Of a stretch of 64,000 bases of DNA, positions 28,205 through 36,588 are shown one piece after another. The stretch covers positions 372,001-436,000 of the forward strand of contig NZ_SHKN01000002.1 in NCBI RefSeq assembly GCF_004217115.1, given 5' to 3'. The stretch comes from Ancylomarina subtilis (lineage in GTDB: Bacteria; Bacteroidota; Bacteroidia; Bacteroidales; Marinifilaceae). The position numbers and the translations under genes were made by a program. Every line of letters begins with the position of its first letter. The first letter of the stretch is position 1. The notes beneath the pieces are model-generated. The model was not told the origin of the DNA. It worked only from the letters and a program-made list of their open reading frames with translations, and did no database searches.

Positions 28205-29083
28205 TTATAGCACGTTTAATAATTGCTCTTTGATCTTTTCCAATTCGTCTTTCATCTGAATGACAATTTTCTGAAGATTGGTGTCGTTAGCTTTTGAACC
28301 TAAGGTGTTGATTTCTCTACCAATTTCCTGAGCTATAAAGCCTAATTTTTTACCAATGGCTTCATGGGTTTGAGCTGTTTCGATAAAGTATTTGCAGTGA
28401 TTAGCCAGACGTACTTTTTCTTCAGTAATATCAAACTTCTCAAGGTAATAAATCATTTCTTGTTCAAAACGATTTTTATCGATATGTTGCTTCTCAACAA
28501 ACTCGTTTAAGTTGTCGTTTATTCTCGTTTTGATTGTATTGATTCTGTCGTCTTCAAATTGAGGGACTTGTGAAAGCAGATCTTCAATAATATGGATTCT
28601 GGAAAAAATATCTTCTTCAAGAGCTGCTCCTTCCTGAGCTCTGAACTTGATTAATTCCTGGATAGCTGATTGTGCACCTTTATGTATCAATTCCCACTCA
28701 TTTTCATCTAAAGCCTGATGTTCAACTTTTAATGTGTCAGGAAGTTTGATTATTGTGTTTAAAAGGGGTTCATTATCAATAGAGATATTTAATTTCTCTG
28801 ATAAATCCTGAAGTTGACGATAGTATGCCTCAACAATGGGTTGATTAATCTTTGTCTCTTTTTCAGCACCAACACTCTCAATGAAGATTGAAAGCTCAAC
28901 CTTACCACGCTCCAGTTGCTTTTTTATATCATTACGAAGCACCAAATCTTTTTCCTTATATAAATTGGGGATTCGGGTGAAGATATCGAGCTGTTTGCTG
29001 TTAAGGGATTTTATTTCGATGGAAACTTTTTTATTCTCCAATTCAAGAGTGGCTTTTCCGAAGCCCGTCATTGATATTAACAT
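28205..29083 (-). CDS. yicC: YicC-family endoribonuclease-like protein
   Basis: YicC proteins have been described as endoribonucleases acting on small RNAs. The start chosen is the ATG at 29081-29083, giving 292 residues that open MLISMTGFGKATLE, the family hallmark. The C-terminal half ends with EIGREINTLGSKANDTNLQK, the DUF1732 signature, with its conserved NTLGSKA/D. An upstream start at 29134 lacks the hallmark position. It heads the yicC-gmk-nadD group. The family is secure; RNA targets in this organism are unknown. Confidence 0.92.
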   Translation of the reverse strand: MLISMTGFGKATLELENKKVSIEIKSLNSKQLDIFTRIPNLYKEKDLVLRNDIKKQLERGKVELSIFIESVGAEKETKINQPIVEAYYRQLQDLSEKLNISIDNEPLLNTIIKLPDTLKVEHQALDENEWELIHKGAQSAIQELIKFRAQEGAALEEDIFSRIHIIEDLLSQVPQFEDDRINTIKTRINDNLNEFVEKQHIDKNRFEQEMIYYLEKFDITEEKVRLANHCKYFIETAQTHEAIGKKLGFIAQEIGREINTLGSKANDTNLQKIVIQMKDELEKIKEQLLNVL

Positions 29084-29144
29084 AGTAGCGAAAGTTGATT
29101 TTTGCAAAGGTAAGGCTTTGAATGCGATTTGCAAATAGACAGTC

Positions 29145-29167
29145 AGCTAAGTTGTTTGAACTTAGCT
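29145..29167 (-). terminator. Possible terminator after the MATE gene
   Basis: A perfect 9-bp stem with a 5-nt loop (29145-29153 with 29159-29167) lies 22 bp past the MATE stop. No clear T-run follows on that strand, so it is weak. Confidence 0.4.
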
Positions 29168-29189
29168 TTCATAAATAATAAATATGGGC

Positions 29190-30524
29190 TTAATACTTCA
29201 CAACGGCTTTTGTTTTCCACTTTCCTGTTCGGTAATAGAAATATGAAAAGCTCATCCCAATGACCCAGCCCATAGGGATTGACCACCAGATTCCATCTTC
29301 ACCAATTTTGGATGATAAGAGATATGCAGCAGGAATTCTGATAATCCACAGTGAAAATAGAGTAATAAACATAGGAATCAGTGTGTCTCCGGCTCCTCGC
29401 AGAACACCATGTATGGTGAACATAGAAGAAAAGATCAGGTAGAATGAGCTCACTATAATTAAATAGTTCTGACCGATTTCTATAACCTGTTGATCTGTTG
29501 TAAACATTCGCATTAAATGACTTCCAAAGATGACTATGAGAGCTGTCATTGCCAAACAAAAAATATTGGACATGATAAAGGTGGCTTTGAATCCTCTTTT
29601 GACACGGTCGATTTTATTTGCGCCTAAATTTTGACCAACAAACGCGGCTACTGCTTGCGAAAAATTCATGGCAGGCATCATAGCTAAAGAATCAATACGC
29701 CCCGCTGCCGTATATGCGGCAATCACATCGGTACCAAAGGTGTTAACAATTCCTAGCAGAGCCATCATTCCCATAGCCACAAATGTATGTTGTAGACCCG
29801 AAGGTAAACCGATTTTTAAACTTTTGTAAAATAACTCTTTATCAAACCTGAGTTTGGATAAAGCAAATTTCATTATTTTATGACTGCGATTTAGATAAAG
29901 TAATGCAGCAATAAAAGCAATGCCTTGAGCTAAAACAGTGGCCCAGGCTGCCCCACCAATTCCCCATTTAAAAACCATTACAAAAAGCAGGTCGAATACA
30001 ATGTTCAGTATAGAAGCCAATATTAGGAAATAAAGCGGTGTTTTTGAATCACCTAAACCACGCAGAACTGAACTGGTTCCGTTAAACCCAAAGAAAAGAA
30101 TCATCCCTGCCATATAAATGTTTAAATAGATGGTTGCCTGAGGCAAAAGTTCTTCGGGTAATTGCAGCAGTCTAAATAGATCTTCACTAAAAATGATGCT
30201 AAGAATCGAAATGATGAAACCGGACACAAACAAAAAGATGTACATGGTGTCTATCGATCGTTTAACCCGATCAATATCCTTCGCGCCATAAAATTGTGAT
30301 ATGACAATGGAAAAGCCTGATCCGATACCTATCAGGAGAGCAATTAAAGTGAATATGATTGGAAATGAAGCACCAACCGAGGCCAGAGCTTCTTTGCCAA
30401 GTACTTTTCCGACAATGATACTATCAACAATATTATAAAGTTGCTGAAATACATTGCCCAAAAGCATGGGTAGCGTAAAGTTAAATATATGGCGTGCTAC
30501 GTTTCCAGTAGTGAAGTCTTTCAT
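29190..30524 (-). CDS. MATE family efflux transporter
   Basis: This 444-residue inner-membrane transporter has about 12 hydrophobic segments arranged as two halves, typical of the NorM/DinF multidrug-and-toxin extrusion family. The N-terminal half has FTLPMLLGNVFQQLYNIVDSIIVGKVLG and the middle has VAAFVGQNLGANKIDRV, a MATE motif. The substrate, probably organic cations or drugs exchanged for Na+ or H+, is not determined by sequence. The start is the ATG at 30522-30524. It stands alone between yicC and the tRNA cluster. Confidence 0.92.
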   Translation of the reverse strand: MKDFTTGNVARHIFNFTLPMLLGNVFQQLYNIVDSIIVGKVLGKEALASVGASFPIIFTLIALLIGIGSGFSIVISQFYGAKDIDRVKRSIDTMYIFLFVSGFIISILSIIFSEDLFRLLQLPEELLPQATIYLNIYMAGMILFFGFNGTSSVLRGLGDSKTPLYFLILASILNIVFDLLFVMVFKWGIGGAAWATVLAQGIAFIAALLYLNRSHKIMKFALSKLRFDKELFYKSLKIGLPSGLQHTFVAMGMMALLGIVNTFGTDVIAAYTAAGRIDSLAMMPAMNFSQAVAAFVGQNLGANKIDRVKRGFKATFIMSNIFCLAMTALIVIFGSHLMRMFTTDQQVIEIGQNYLIIVSSFYLIFSSMFTIHGVLRGAGDTLIPMFITLFSLWIIRIPAAYLLSSKIGEDGIWWSIPMGWVIGMSFSYFYYRTGKWKTKAVVKY

Positions 30525-30638
30525 TGGAAAATTATTGGTTTACAAAGCTCCCAATTTAATTCGGAATCTCAAAATCTGACTTAATAAATTTAGAGTTCAT
30601 CCAAGTCATGATGTTTTATGAAAGTTTAGGGTATAAAA

Positions 30639-30670
30639 AAAGCACCAAAGTTTTAGAACTTTGATGCTTT
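30639..30670 (-). terminator. Terminator of the tRNA cluster
   Basis: A 14-position stem with one mismatch (30639-30652 with 30657-30670) and a run of six T on the minus strand lies 5 bp beyond the last tRNA. It ends the five-tRNA transcript. Confidence 0.85.
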
Positions 30671-30674
30671 AAAG

Positions 30675-30759
30675 CGGAGAGAGAGGGATTCGAACCCCCG
30701 GTACGTTGCCGCACAATAGTTTTCAAGACTACCGCATTCGACCACTCTGCCATCTCTCC
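30675..30759 (-). tRNA. tRNA-Ser (anticodon TGA)
   Basis: An 85-nt class II tRNA with acceptor GGAGAGA pairing TCTCTCC, a long variable arm, the T-loop GGTTCGAATCC and anticodon TGA in CTTGAAA. The encoded 3' CCA is absent. It is the last gene of the minus-strand tRNA cluster. Confidence 0.95.
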
Positions 30760-30766
30760 TGAATTG

Positions 30767-30839
30767 AGCGGGAAACGAGACTCAAACTCGCGACCCTCAG
30801 CTTGGAAGGCTGATGCTCTATCAACTGAGCTATTCCCGC
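30767..30839 (-). tRNA. tRNA-Gly (anticodon TCC), copy 1
   Basis: A 73-nt cloverleaf with acceptor GCGGGAA pairing TTCCCGC, D-arm GCTCAGTTGATAGAGC, anticodon loop CTTCCAA and a T-arm with GAGTTTGAGTCTC. It is identical to copy 2 at 30958. Confidence 0.95.
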
Positions 30840-30854
30840 AGGAAAATGTAATAG

Positions 30855-30936
30855 TGGGGAGAGCAGGATTCGAACCTACGAAGACGAAGTCAGCGGAGTT
30901 ACAGTCCGCCCCAGTTGGCCACTTTGGTATCTCCCC
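30855..30936 (-). tRNA. tRNA-Tyr (anticodon GTA), copy 1
   Basis: An 82-nt class II tRNA with acceptor GGGGAGA pairing TCTCCCC, anticodon loop CTGTAAC, a long variable arm and discriminator A. It differs from copy 2 only in one acceptor base pair. Confidence 0.95.
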
Positions 30937-30957
30937 AATATGTTTACAATAAAATTG

Positions 30958-31030
30958 AGCGGGAAACGAGACTCAAACTCGCGACCCTCAGCTTGGAAGG
31001 CTGATGCTCTATCAACTGAGCTATTCCCGC
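30958..31030 (-). tRNA. tRNA-Gly (anticodon TCC), copy 2
   Basis: A 73-nt tRNA identical in sequence to copy 1 at 30767-30839. It is separated from tRNA-Tyr copy 1 by about 20 bp and forms a duplicated Gly-Tyr pair with it. Confidence 0.95.
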
Positions 31031-31087
31031 AGATCTTTAGCAATTCATCGATCGTTATCGAATGAATTTGTTTGCTTCAGAATATTG

Positions 31088-31169
31088 TGGGAAGAGCAGG
31101 ATTCGAACCTACGAAGACGAAGTCAGCGGAGTTACAGTCCGCCCCAGTTGGCCACTTTGGTATCTTCCC
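31088..31169 (-). tRNA. tRNA-Tyr (anticodon GTA), copy 2
   Basis: An 82-nt tRNA as copy 1, but with acceptor GGGAAGA pairing TCTTCCC. The fourth acceptor pair is changed from G-C to A-T on both sides, so pairing is preserved. It is the first gene of the cluster on the minus strand. Confidence 0.95.
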
Positions 31170-31525
31170 AGTTGCAATGTTTATTGGGTGATCGTTATCT
31201 CCCTATTGCGATGCAAATATAGATGCTTTCCCCGAATATACAAGCCTTCTAAAAATATTTTTTTGAGAAAAGAGAAGTGATTTTATGTAAGTATTTGATT
31301 TCCTAGTTACTATTTTGTGAACTTTTTTTTGAAAAAAAATCAAGCTTCACGATTTTCATTATTAAACGATGATTAATTCATATTTTCGAGGTGGAATCAA
31401 GCAGTCTTTAATCTCAAATGCCATCTTTAAAGATGCGGTTTCAATTTAATAGAATCATTTATAACCGAAATTTAAAGGTAAAGAATCGTATTAATTACTT
31501 TCTTAATAAAAGTTGGGCATTAAAA
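31170..31525. other. Intergenic region upstream of the tRNA cluster
   Basis: About 355 bp of AT-rich sequence presumably hold the promoter of the tRNA operon. I see no gene or other structure in it. Confidence 0.45.
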
Positions 31526-31551
31526 AACCGCAACTGAATGTAGCTGCGGTT
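31526..31551 (-). terminator. Terminator of the SRPBCC gene
   Basis: A 7-bp stem (31526-31532 with 31545-31551), G+C rich, is followed by six T on the minus strand, 41 bp after the stop at 31593. Confidence 0.7.
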
Positions 31552-31592
31552 CTTTTACTATTATATAGTGTATCGGTTTTAATTCACTAAGT

Positions 31593-31976
31593 TTAATAAA
31601 ACTCAAGGAAGTTTTTCATTGAGCCCAGGTAGTAATCTTGCCAGCCTTCAACAATTTCGTCATAGGCTTCGTCAGGAATATTGGTATGCGTTAATTCCAA
31701 TAAGGTATTCTTTCCTGCTTTTTTTAGGGTAAAGCTGACAATCGATGGATTTTCAGTTTCTCCAAAAAACCATTCCTGAACCAATTTGTAGTCTTTCACG
31801 ACCTGAATATTGCAACCTGAAATATCACCTTCCCACAATGAGAAAACAGTTCCAACCTGATCATCCATAGTTGCAGGATATCCAGTCCATAGCTCAATTT
31901 GGAAAGGATTTGTCAGCGCATTAAATACTTCTTCTTGATTTGCTGATATCTCCAGAGTATAGTTGTAGTCTTTCAT
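31593..31976 (-). CDS. SRPBCC (START-like/AHSA1) domain protein
   Basis: This 127-residue cytosolic protein has the START-like fold pattern. It opens YTLEISANQEEVFNALTNPFQIELWTG, the start of the AHSA1/SRPBCC helix-grip, and closes with a helix containing GWQDYYLGSMKNFLEFY. The central cavity would bind a hydrophobic ligand; in eukaryotes AHSA1 binds Hsp90. No bacterial partner is adjacent. The start is the ATG at 31974-31976. The fold call is good; the ligand is unknown. Confidence 0.85.
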   Translation of the reverse strand: MKDYNYTLEISANQEEVFNALTNPFQIELWTGYPATMDDQVGTVFSLWEGDISGCNIQVVKDYKLVQEWFFGETENPSIVSFTLKKAGKNTLLELTHTNIPDEAYDEIVEGWQDYYLGSMKNFLEFY

Positions 31977-32216
31977 GATGCTTTGTTTTATTTGAATGCA
32001 AAAATAATTTGAATAATAGATTTCGCTAACTATTTGAGAAGATATTTTGAAAATAGGCTTTATCTTCTGATAATCACGCCTTTTTTCCTTAATAATTATT
32101 CATTAACTTGTGATATGTGACTTTGTAAATCGCTGATAATGAATGTTGAATTTGGCTTTGTTATCCAGAGATTGCAAAAAAGTTAAATCTTAAGGAGTCT
32201 AAATAAAAATAAATGA

Positions 32217-32224
32217 TATATTTG
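32217..32224 (+). promoter_or_regulatory. -7 element (TAnnTTTG) upstream of the E2 gene
   Basis: TATATTTG lies 42 bp before the ATG at 32267. A matching TTG at the usual spacing is not visible. Confidence 0.45.
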
Positions 32225-32266
32225 TCTCATTATTTATAAAGATTCTAACTAATAATCAAAGAATAT

Positions 32267-33568
32267 ATGTCAAGTTTTGAAATTCTAATGCCCAAGTTGG
32301 GGGAGAGTGTTCAGGAGGCAACCATCACCAAAATGTTTGTTAATCTTAATGATACAGTAGAAGAGGATGATATGCTTTTCGAGATTGCAACCGATAAGGT
32401 GGACTCTGAGATTCCTTCTCCAGTATCTGGGAAAGTGATTGAAATTCGCTACAAAGAGGACGATGTGGTACCTGTGGGTGAGGTTGTAGCAATTATTGAT
32501 TTGAGTGGTGGTGACGATGTAGAAGAGACCCAAACTCAGGAAACAGCAAGTCAGGAAGTTTTGGCTGTAGAAGAAAAAGTAGTGAGTGAGTCTGTTGAGA
32601 TCAAATCAGATTCAGATCGTTTTTACTCTCCATTGGTGAAGGCAATTGCTCAAAAAGAACAAATTAGTCAGGCTGAATTGGATTCAATTGTTGGTCATGG
32701 AAAAAATGGTCGTGTGCAGAAGGAGGATGTTTTGAAGTTTGTTGCTGAGCGACAGGGGTCGGCAAAAGCTCAGGTTGTTGTTGAAACGCCTGCTAAGCCA
32801 GCTGCAGAAAAGACAATAGCAAGTCCTGAAAAGCCAAAGGTTTCAATGTCAGTTGGTGCAAATGATCAGATTATTGAAATGGATCGTATGCGCCGAATTA
32901 TTGCTGATCATATGGTGATGTCGAAACAAACTTCACCTCACGTTACAGCTATGGTTGAGGCTGATGTAACTGATATGGTGAATTGGAGAAATAAAGTGAA
33001 AGATGAGTTTTTCGCAAAAGAGAAAACGAAGATCACCTTTATGCCAATTATTATTGAGGCTGTTTCAAAGGCTTTACGCGAATACCCAATGATTAATTCA
33101 TCAGTTGATGATTATAAGGTTATTGTGAAAAAGGATATCAATATTGGTGTGGCTGTTGCTTTGCCTTCAGGTAATTTGATTGTTCCGGTTATTAAGAATG
33201 CAGATCAAAAGAATCTATTGGGTTTAACTGTCGGCATGAATACATTGGCTGATAAAGCCAGAAATAACAAATTAGATGCTGATGATATTCAAGGTGGAAC
33301 TTTCACAATATCAAATTTCGGATCGTTTAAAAATGTAATGGGAACACCTATTATCAATCAGCCACAGGTTGCTATTCTTGCAGTTGGTACTATCGAAAAG
33401 AAACCTGCTGTACTGGAAACTCCTGCTGGTGATGTTATTGTTCCGCGTCAAAAAATGTTCTTGTCTCTTTCTTACGACCATCGTGTGGTTGATGGGGCTT
33501 TGGGTGGTGCTTTCTTGAGAAAGATTGCCGACTATCTTGAGGAGTTTGATCTTAACAGAGGCGTTTAA
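32267..33568 (+). CDS. Dihydrolipoamide acyltransferase (E2) of a branched-chain 2-oxoacid dehydrogenase
   Basis: E2 transfers the acyl group to coenzyme A in a 2-oxoacid dehydrogenase complex. The 433 residues comprise one lipoyl domain (residues 1-80, with the lipoylated Lys44 in ATDKVDSE), a flexible acidic/Pro-Ala linker, an E3-binding domain (about 118-160), and the catalytic domain ending with SYDHRVVDG, with His405 in the active site. The E1 gene follows 47 bp downstream, so the pair is an operon. The E3 (lipoamide dehydrogenase) gene is not in the window. Branched-chain substrate preference is inferred from the E1 type. Confidence 0.9.
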   Translation: MSSFEILMPKLGESVQEATITKMFVNLNDTVEEDDMLFEIATDKVDSEIPSPVSGKVIEIRYKEDDVVPVGEVVAIIDLSGGDDVEETQTQETASQEVLAVEEKVVSESVEIKSDSDRFYSPLVKAIAQKEQISQAELDSIVGHGKNGRVQKEDVLKFVAERQGSAKAQVVVETPAKPAAEKTIASPEKPKVSMSVGANDQIIEMDRMRRIIADHMVMSKQTSPHVTAMVEADVTDMVNWRNKVKDEFFAKEKTKITFMPIIIEAVSKALREYPMINSSVDDYKVIVKKDINIGVAVALPSGNLIVPVIKNADQKNLLGLTVGMNTLADKARNNKLDADDIQGGTFTISNFGSFKNVMGTPIINQPQVAILAVGTIEKKPAVLETPAGDVIVPRQKMFLSLSYDHRVVDGALGGAFLRKIADYLEEFDLNRGV

Positions 33569-33615
33569 TTGGCTTCGGTCAAACAAGCATTTGAAGATGT
33601 ATTACTAATATATTA

Positions 33616-35670
33616 ATGACTTTTACAATGACAAATAAGAAAAAATATAGCATAAAGGAGACGCCTAAAAAACAGCTTGCTGAGTGGTTTAACTTAATGA
33701 CCTTAGGACGTGCTCTTGATGAAAAGGCACCTAATTATTTGAAACAAGCCATTGGCTGGTCGTACCATGCTCCTTATGCAGGACATGATGGTATTCAGTT
33801 GGCTATTGGGCAAACATTTGATAGAAAAACGGATCATTTGTTTCCTTACTACCGTGATATGTTGACTTCTCTTTCTGCGGGGTTAACTGCGGAAGAGGTT
33901 ATTTTTAACGGTATTTCAAAAGATACGGATGTTGCTGGTGGTGGGCGTCATATGTCGAACCACTTTGCCAAACCAGAGTGGAATGTGCACAATGTCTCTT
34001 CATGTACAGGGAATCATACCTTACATGCGGTAGGTATTGCGCGTGCACTAAAACATTATAAAGGCAAAGGTGTTGCCATTAGTTCTCAGGGCGAATCTTC
34101 AGTTTCAGAAGGTTATGTTTACGAGGCGATTAATGGAGCTTCGAAAGAACAATTACCAGTTATTTTTGTTTTTCAGGATAATGGCTATGGAATCTCTGTT
34201 CCTAAGAAAGATCAGACTGCAAATCGTAAGGTTGCGGATAACTTTAAGGGATTAAAATACTTGAAGATTTTCCATTGTAATGGTAAAGATGTATTTGATT
34301 CAATGAATACCATGGCAGAGGCGAAAGCTTATGCAATCGAAAATCAGATGCCTGCTATCGTTCAGGCAAACTGTGTGCGTATGGGGTCACACTCTAATTC
34401 GGATAAGCATGAGCTGTATCGCGATAATGCTGAGTTGAATTACGTGCAGAAATACGATCCATTGGCAAAATTTCGCCGTTTGTTAATTCGTTACGAGCGT
34501 TTTACTGAGGAGGAATTGCAAGCCATTGAGGCCGATGTGAAATTGCAGGTTAAAAAAGCGCACCGAGCTGGTTTGACCGCTCCGGATCCGGACCCAAATT
34601 CAGTTCACGATTTTGTAATGCCAGAATCCTATCCTGCTTCTAAATATCCGGAAGGACTTCATAACGAAACAGGAGAATCCAAAAAGCTGATCGAAGGTTT
34701 AAATGAAACCTTAAAAGCTGAATTCCGTCACAATCCTGATACCTTTATTTGGGGACAAGATATCGCCAATAAAGACAAGGGTGGTATTTTCAATGTTTCG
34801 AAAGGCATGCAGCAGGAATTCGGTATCGAGCGTGTATTTAATGCACCAATTGCCGAAGACTTTATTATGGGTACTGCCAATGGTATGAGCCGTTTTAATG
34901 ATAAGATTCGTATTGTTGTTGAAGGTGCTGAGTTTGCTGATTATTTTTGGCCGGCTATGGAGCAATTTGTTGAAACGACTCACGAATACTGGCGTACTAA
35001 GGGGCAATATTCACCTAACATCACTGTTCGTTTAGCTTCTGGTGGTTATATTGGTGGTGGACTTTACCATTCTCAGAATATCGAAGGTGCGCTATCAACT
35101 TTCCCTGGTGTTCGAATTGTTTACCCATCGTATGCTGATGATGCGGCAGGTTTGCTTCGTACCAGTATTCGTTCGAAAGGGATGACGGTGTTTATGGAGC
35201 CAAAGGCTTTGTATAATGATCCTAAAGCAGCTGCTGTTGTTCCTGATGATTTTGAGGTGCCATTTGGTAAGGCTCGTGTTCGTCGTGAGGGGACTGATTT
35301 AACCATTATAACTTACGGTAATACCACACACATGTGTGTTGAGGTCGCTGATCAGATTGCTAAGGATTTAGGTCGTGATGTTGAAGTGATGGACTTGCGT
35401 TCTCTAATTCCATTGGATAAGGAAAGTATTCTTAAGTCGGTTGCTAAAACCAATAAAGTCTTAGTGGTACATGAAGATAAGGTGTTCTCTGGATTTGGTG
35501 CTGAAATTGCAGCGATTATAACAGAGGAAGCTTTTGAACATTTGGATGCACCAGTAAAACGAGTTGGATCAACTTTTACTCCGGTTGGATTTAATCGAAT
35601 TTTGGAAAAAGCAATTCTTCCAAACAATGAGAAAATTTATGCTGCAGCTAAAGATTTGTTAGACTACTAA
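33616..35670 (+). CDS. 2-oxoacid dehydrogenase E1, fused alpha-beta subunits
   Basis: E1 is the thiamine-diphosphate enzyme that decarboxylates 2-oxoacids. The 684 residues fuse the alpha subunit (about 1-330) and the beta subunit (about 345-684). The alpha part has the ThDP motif starting GESSVSEGYVYEAINGA and the conserved phosphate-binding RMGSHSNSD. The beta part has GIERVFNAPIAEDFIMGTA, IVVEGAEFADYFWP and the C-terminal LRSLIPLDKESIL. An internal ATG at 33628 is an alternative start. It follows E2 in the same operon. Bacteroidota often use this fused form for branched-chain acids; pyruvate is less likely but possible. Confidence 0.9.
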   Translation: MTFTMTNKKKYSIKETPKKQLAEWFNLMTLGRALDEKAPNYLKQAIGWSYHAPYAGHDGIQLAIGQTFDRKTDHLFPYYRDMLTSLSAGLTAEEVIFNGISKDTDVAGGGRHMSNHFAKPEWNVHNVSSCTGNHTLHAVGIARALKHYKGKGVAISSQGESSVSEGYVYEAINGASKEQLPVIFVFQDNGYGISVPKKDQTANRKVADNFKGLKYLKIFHCNGKDVFDSMNTMAEAKAYAIENQMPAIVQANCVRMGSHSNSDKHELYRDNAELNYVQKYDPLAKFRRLLIRYERFTEEELQAIEADVKLQVKKAHRAGLTAPDPDPNSVHDFVMPESYPASKYPEGLHNETGESKKLIEGLNETLKAEFRHNPDTFIWGQDIANKDKGGIFNVSKGMQQEFGIERVFNAPIAEDFIMGTANGMSRFNDKIRIVVEGAEFADYFWPAMEQFVETTHEYWRTKGQYSPNITVRLASGGYIGGGLYHSQNIEGALSTFPGVRIVYPSYADDAAGLLRTSIRSKGMTVFMEPKALYNDPKAAAVVPDDFEVPFGKARVRREGTDLTIITYGNTTHMCVEVADQIAKDLGRDVEVMDLRSLIPLDKESILKSVAKTNKVLVVHEDKVFSGFGAEIAAIITEEAFEHLDAPVKRVGSTFTPVGFNRILEKAILPNNEKIYAAAKDLLDY

Positions 35671-35771
35671 AAGAGTGATGAGTTAATCTGTAAATGTGCG
35701 AATATGTTACGAATAAATTGTAATTTTAAGAGTAAGGATTAACTTTTATCAGATTCTAAAAATATTAAGAG

Positions 35772-36275
35772 ATGAAAATAGGATTAATATATAGCTTCAA
35801 TACCATTAAGACTTCGAAGAATGCTGAGAAAATCAAGAAAGCTTTCGGTAAGGATTTTGACATTGAAATGGTGAATGTTGAGGAAATTGATGAGAAGTCT
35901 TTCTTATCATTCGATAATATGCTGCTTGGTGTTCCAACCTGGTTTGATGGTGAATTACCAAACTATTGGGATGAGTTTATGCCAGCTATCGAACAGCTTA
36001 AACTCAAAGGGAAAAAAGTGGCCCTTTTCGGCTTGGGCGATCAGGTAGGCTATCCTGAGAACTTTGTGGATGCTATTGGCTTATTGGCTATTGCATTGGA
36101 AGAACGAGGTGCCAAGGTGATTGGTTTAACCAGCCCTGAAGGGTATACCTTCGAGCGTTCAGTTGCTTTGCGTGATGGTAAATTCTTAGGTTTGCCCCTG
36201 GATATTGAAAATCAGGCTGCATTAACTGATGAGCGTATTAAAGCTTGGGTGGAGCAATTAAAGAAGGAATTCTAA
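35772..36275 (+). CDS. Flavodoxin with a variant FMN phosphate loop
   Basis: Flavodoxins are small FMN electron carriers used in place of ferredoxin, especially under iron limitation. The 167 residues match the long-chain class, with VPTWFDGELPNYWDEF and the W/Y flavin-sandwich region LFGLGDQVGYPENFVDA. The N-terminal phosphate-binding loop is SFNTIKTSKNA rather than the usual S/T-x-T-G-x-T-E; the T-x-x-T core is kept and the Gly is lost. It is downstream of the E2-E1 pair with a 100-bp gap and has its own terminator at 36299. The class is secure. Confidence 0.9.
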   Translation: MKIGLIYSFNTIKTSKNAEKIKKAFGKDFDIEMVNVEEIDEKSFLSFDNMLLGVPTWFDGELPNYWDEFMPAIEQLKLKGKKVALFGLGDQVGYPENFVDAIGLLAIALEERGAKVIGLTSPEGYTFERSVALRDGKFLGLPLDIENQAALTDERIKAWVEQLKKEF

Positions 36276-36298
36276 ACTTCTCGAATTGCCCTAAACGG

Positions 36299-36329
36299 AA
36301 AAAGATGATCCTATACAGATCATCTTTTT
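36299..36329 (+). terminator. Flavodoxin terminator
   Basis: A perfect 12-bp stem (36299-36310 with 36318-36329, loop 7 nt) lies 24 bp past the flavodoxin stop. The 3' arm itself ends in five T. Confidence 0.85.
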
Positions 36330-36349
36330 CTGTTATATACTTTTCGCTC

Positions 36350-36520
36350 AAGCAGCAGGGCTCTTACTTTTTTCTTCGATAAAAAAGTAAGCAAAAAATC
36401 AAGTCAGCCTGATCCTGGTATACTCGATGTAGTAGCATCAGTATCACGCCTAACGGCAGGCTGACAAATTTTAAGGAGGAATCCCCGAGTTTGCGAGGGG
36501 GTGGTGGTTAAAAGCGAAAA
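36350..36520. repeat. Palindrome-rich intergenic element, REP-like
   Basis: Within about 170 bp lie two separate perfect inverted repeats, 36363-36373 with 36381-36391 (11 bp) and 36403-36411 with 36457-36465 (9 bp), plus a GC-rich CCCC/GGGG hairpin near 36483-36501. The text around CTTCGATAAAAAAGTAAGC resembles intergenic repeats common in Bacteroidota. I see no second copy in this window, so the repeat nature is inferred. Confidence 0.55.
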
Positions 36521-36534
36521 AAATGAAACAAAAA

Positions 36535-36562
36535 AAAGATGACTCAATTTAGAGTCATCTTT
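36535..36562 (-). terminator. Terminator of the ABC exporter gene
   Basis: A perfect 11-bp stem (36535-36545 with 36552-36562) lies 26 bp past the minus-strand stop at 36589 and is followed by T residues. Confidence 0.85.
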
Positions 36563-36588
36563 CTATCACTAAATATTTTATTCAGAGC

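Noticed and set aside
30764-31280. Plus-strand ORFs over the tRNA cluster
   Set aside because: They lie on the antisense strand of five clear tRNA genes, and similarity between them reflects the tRNA duplication.
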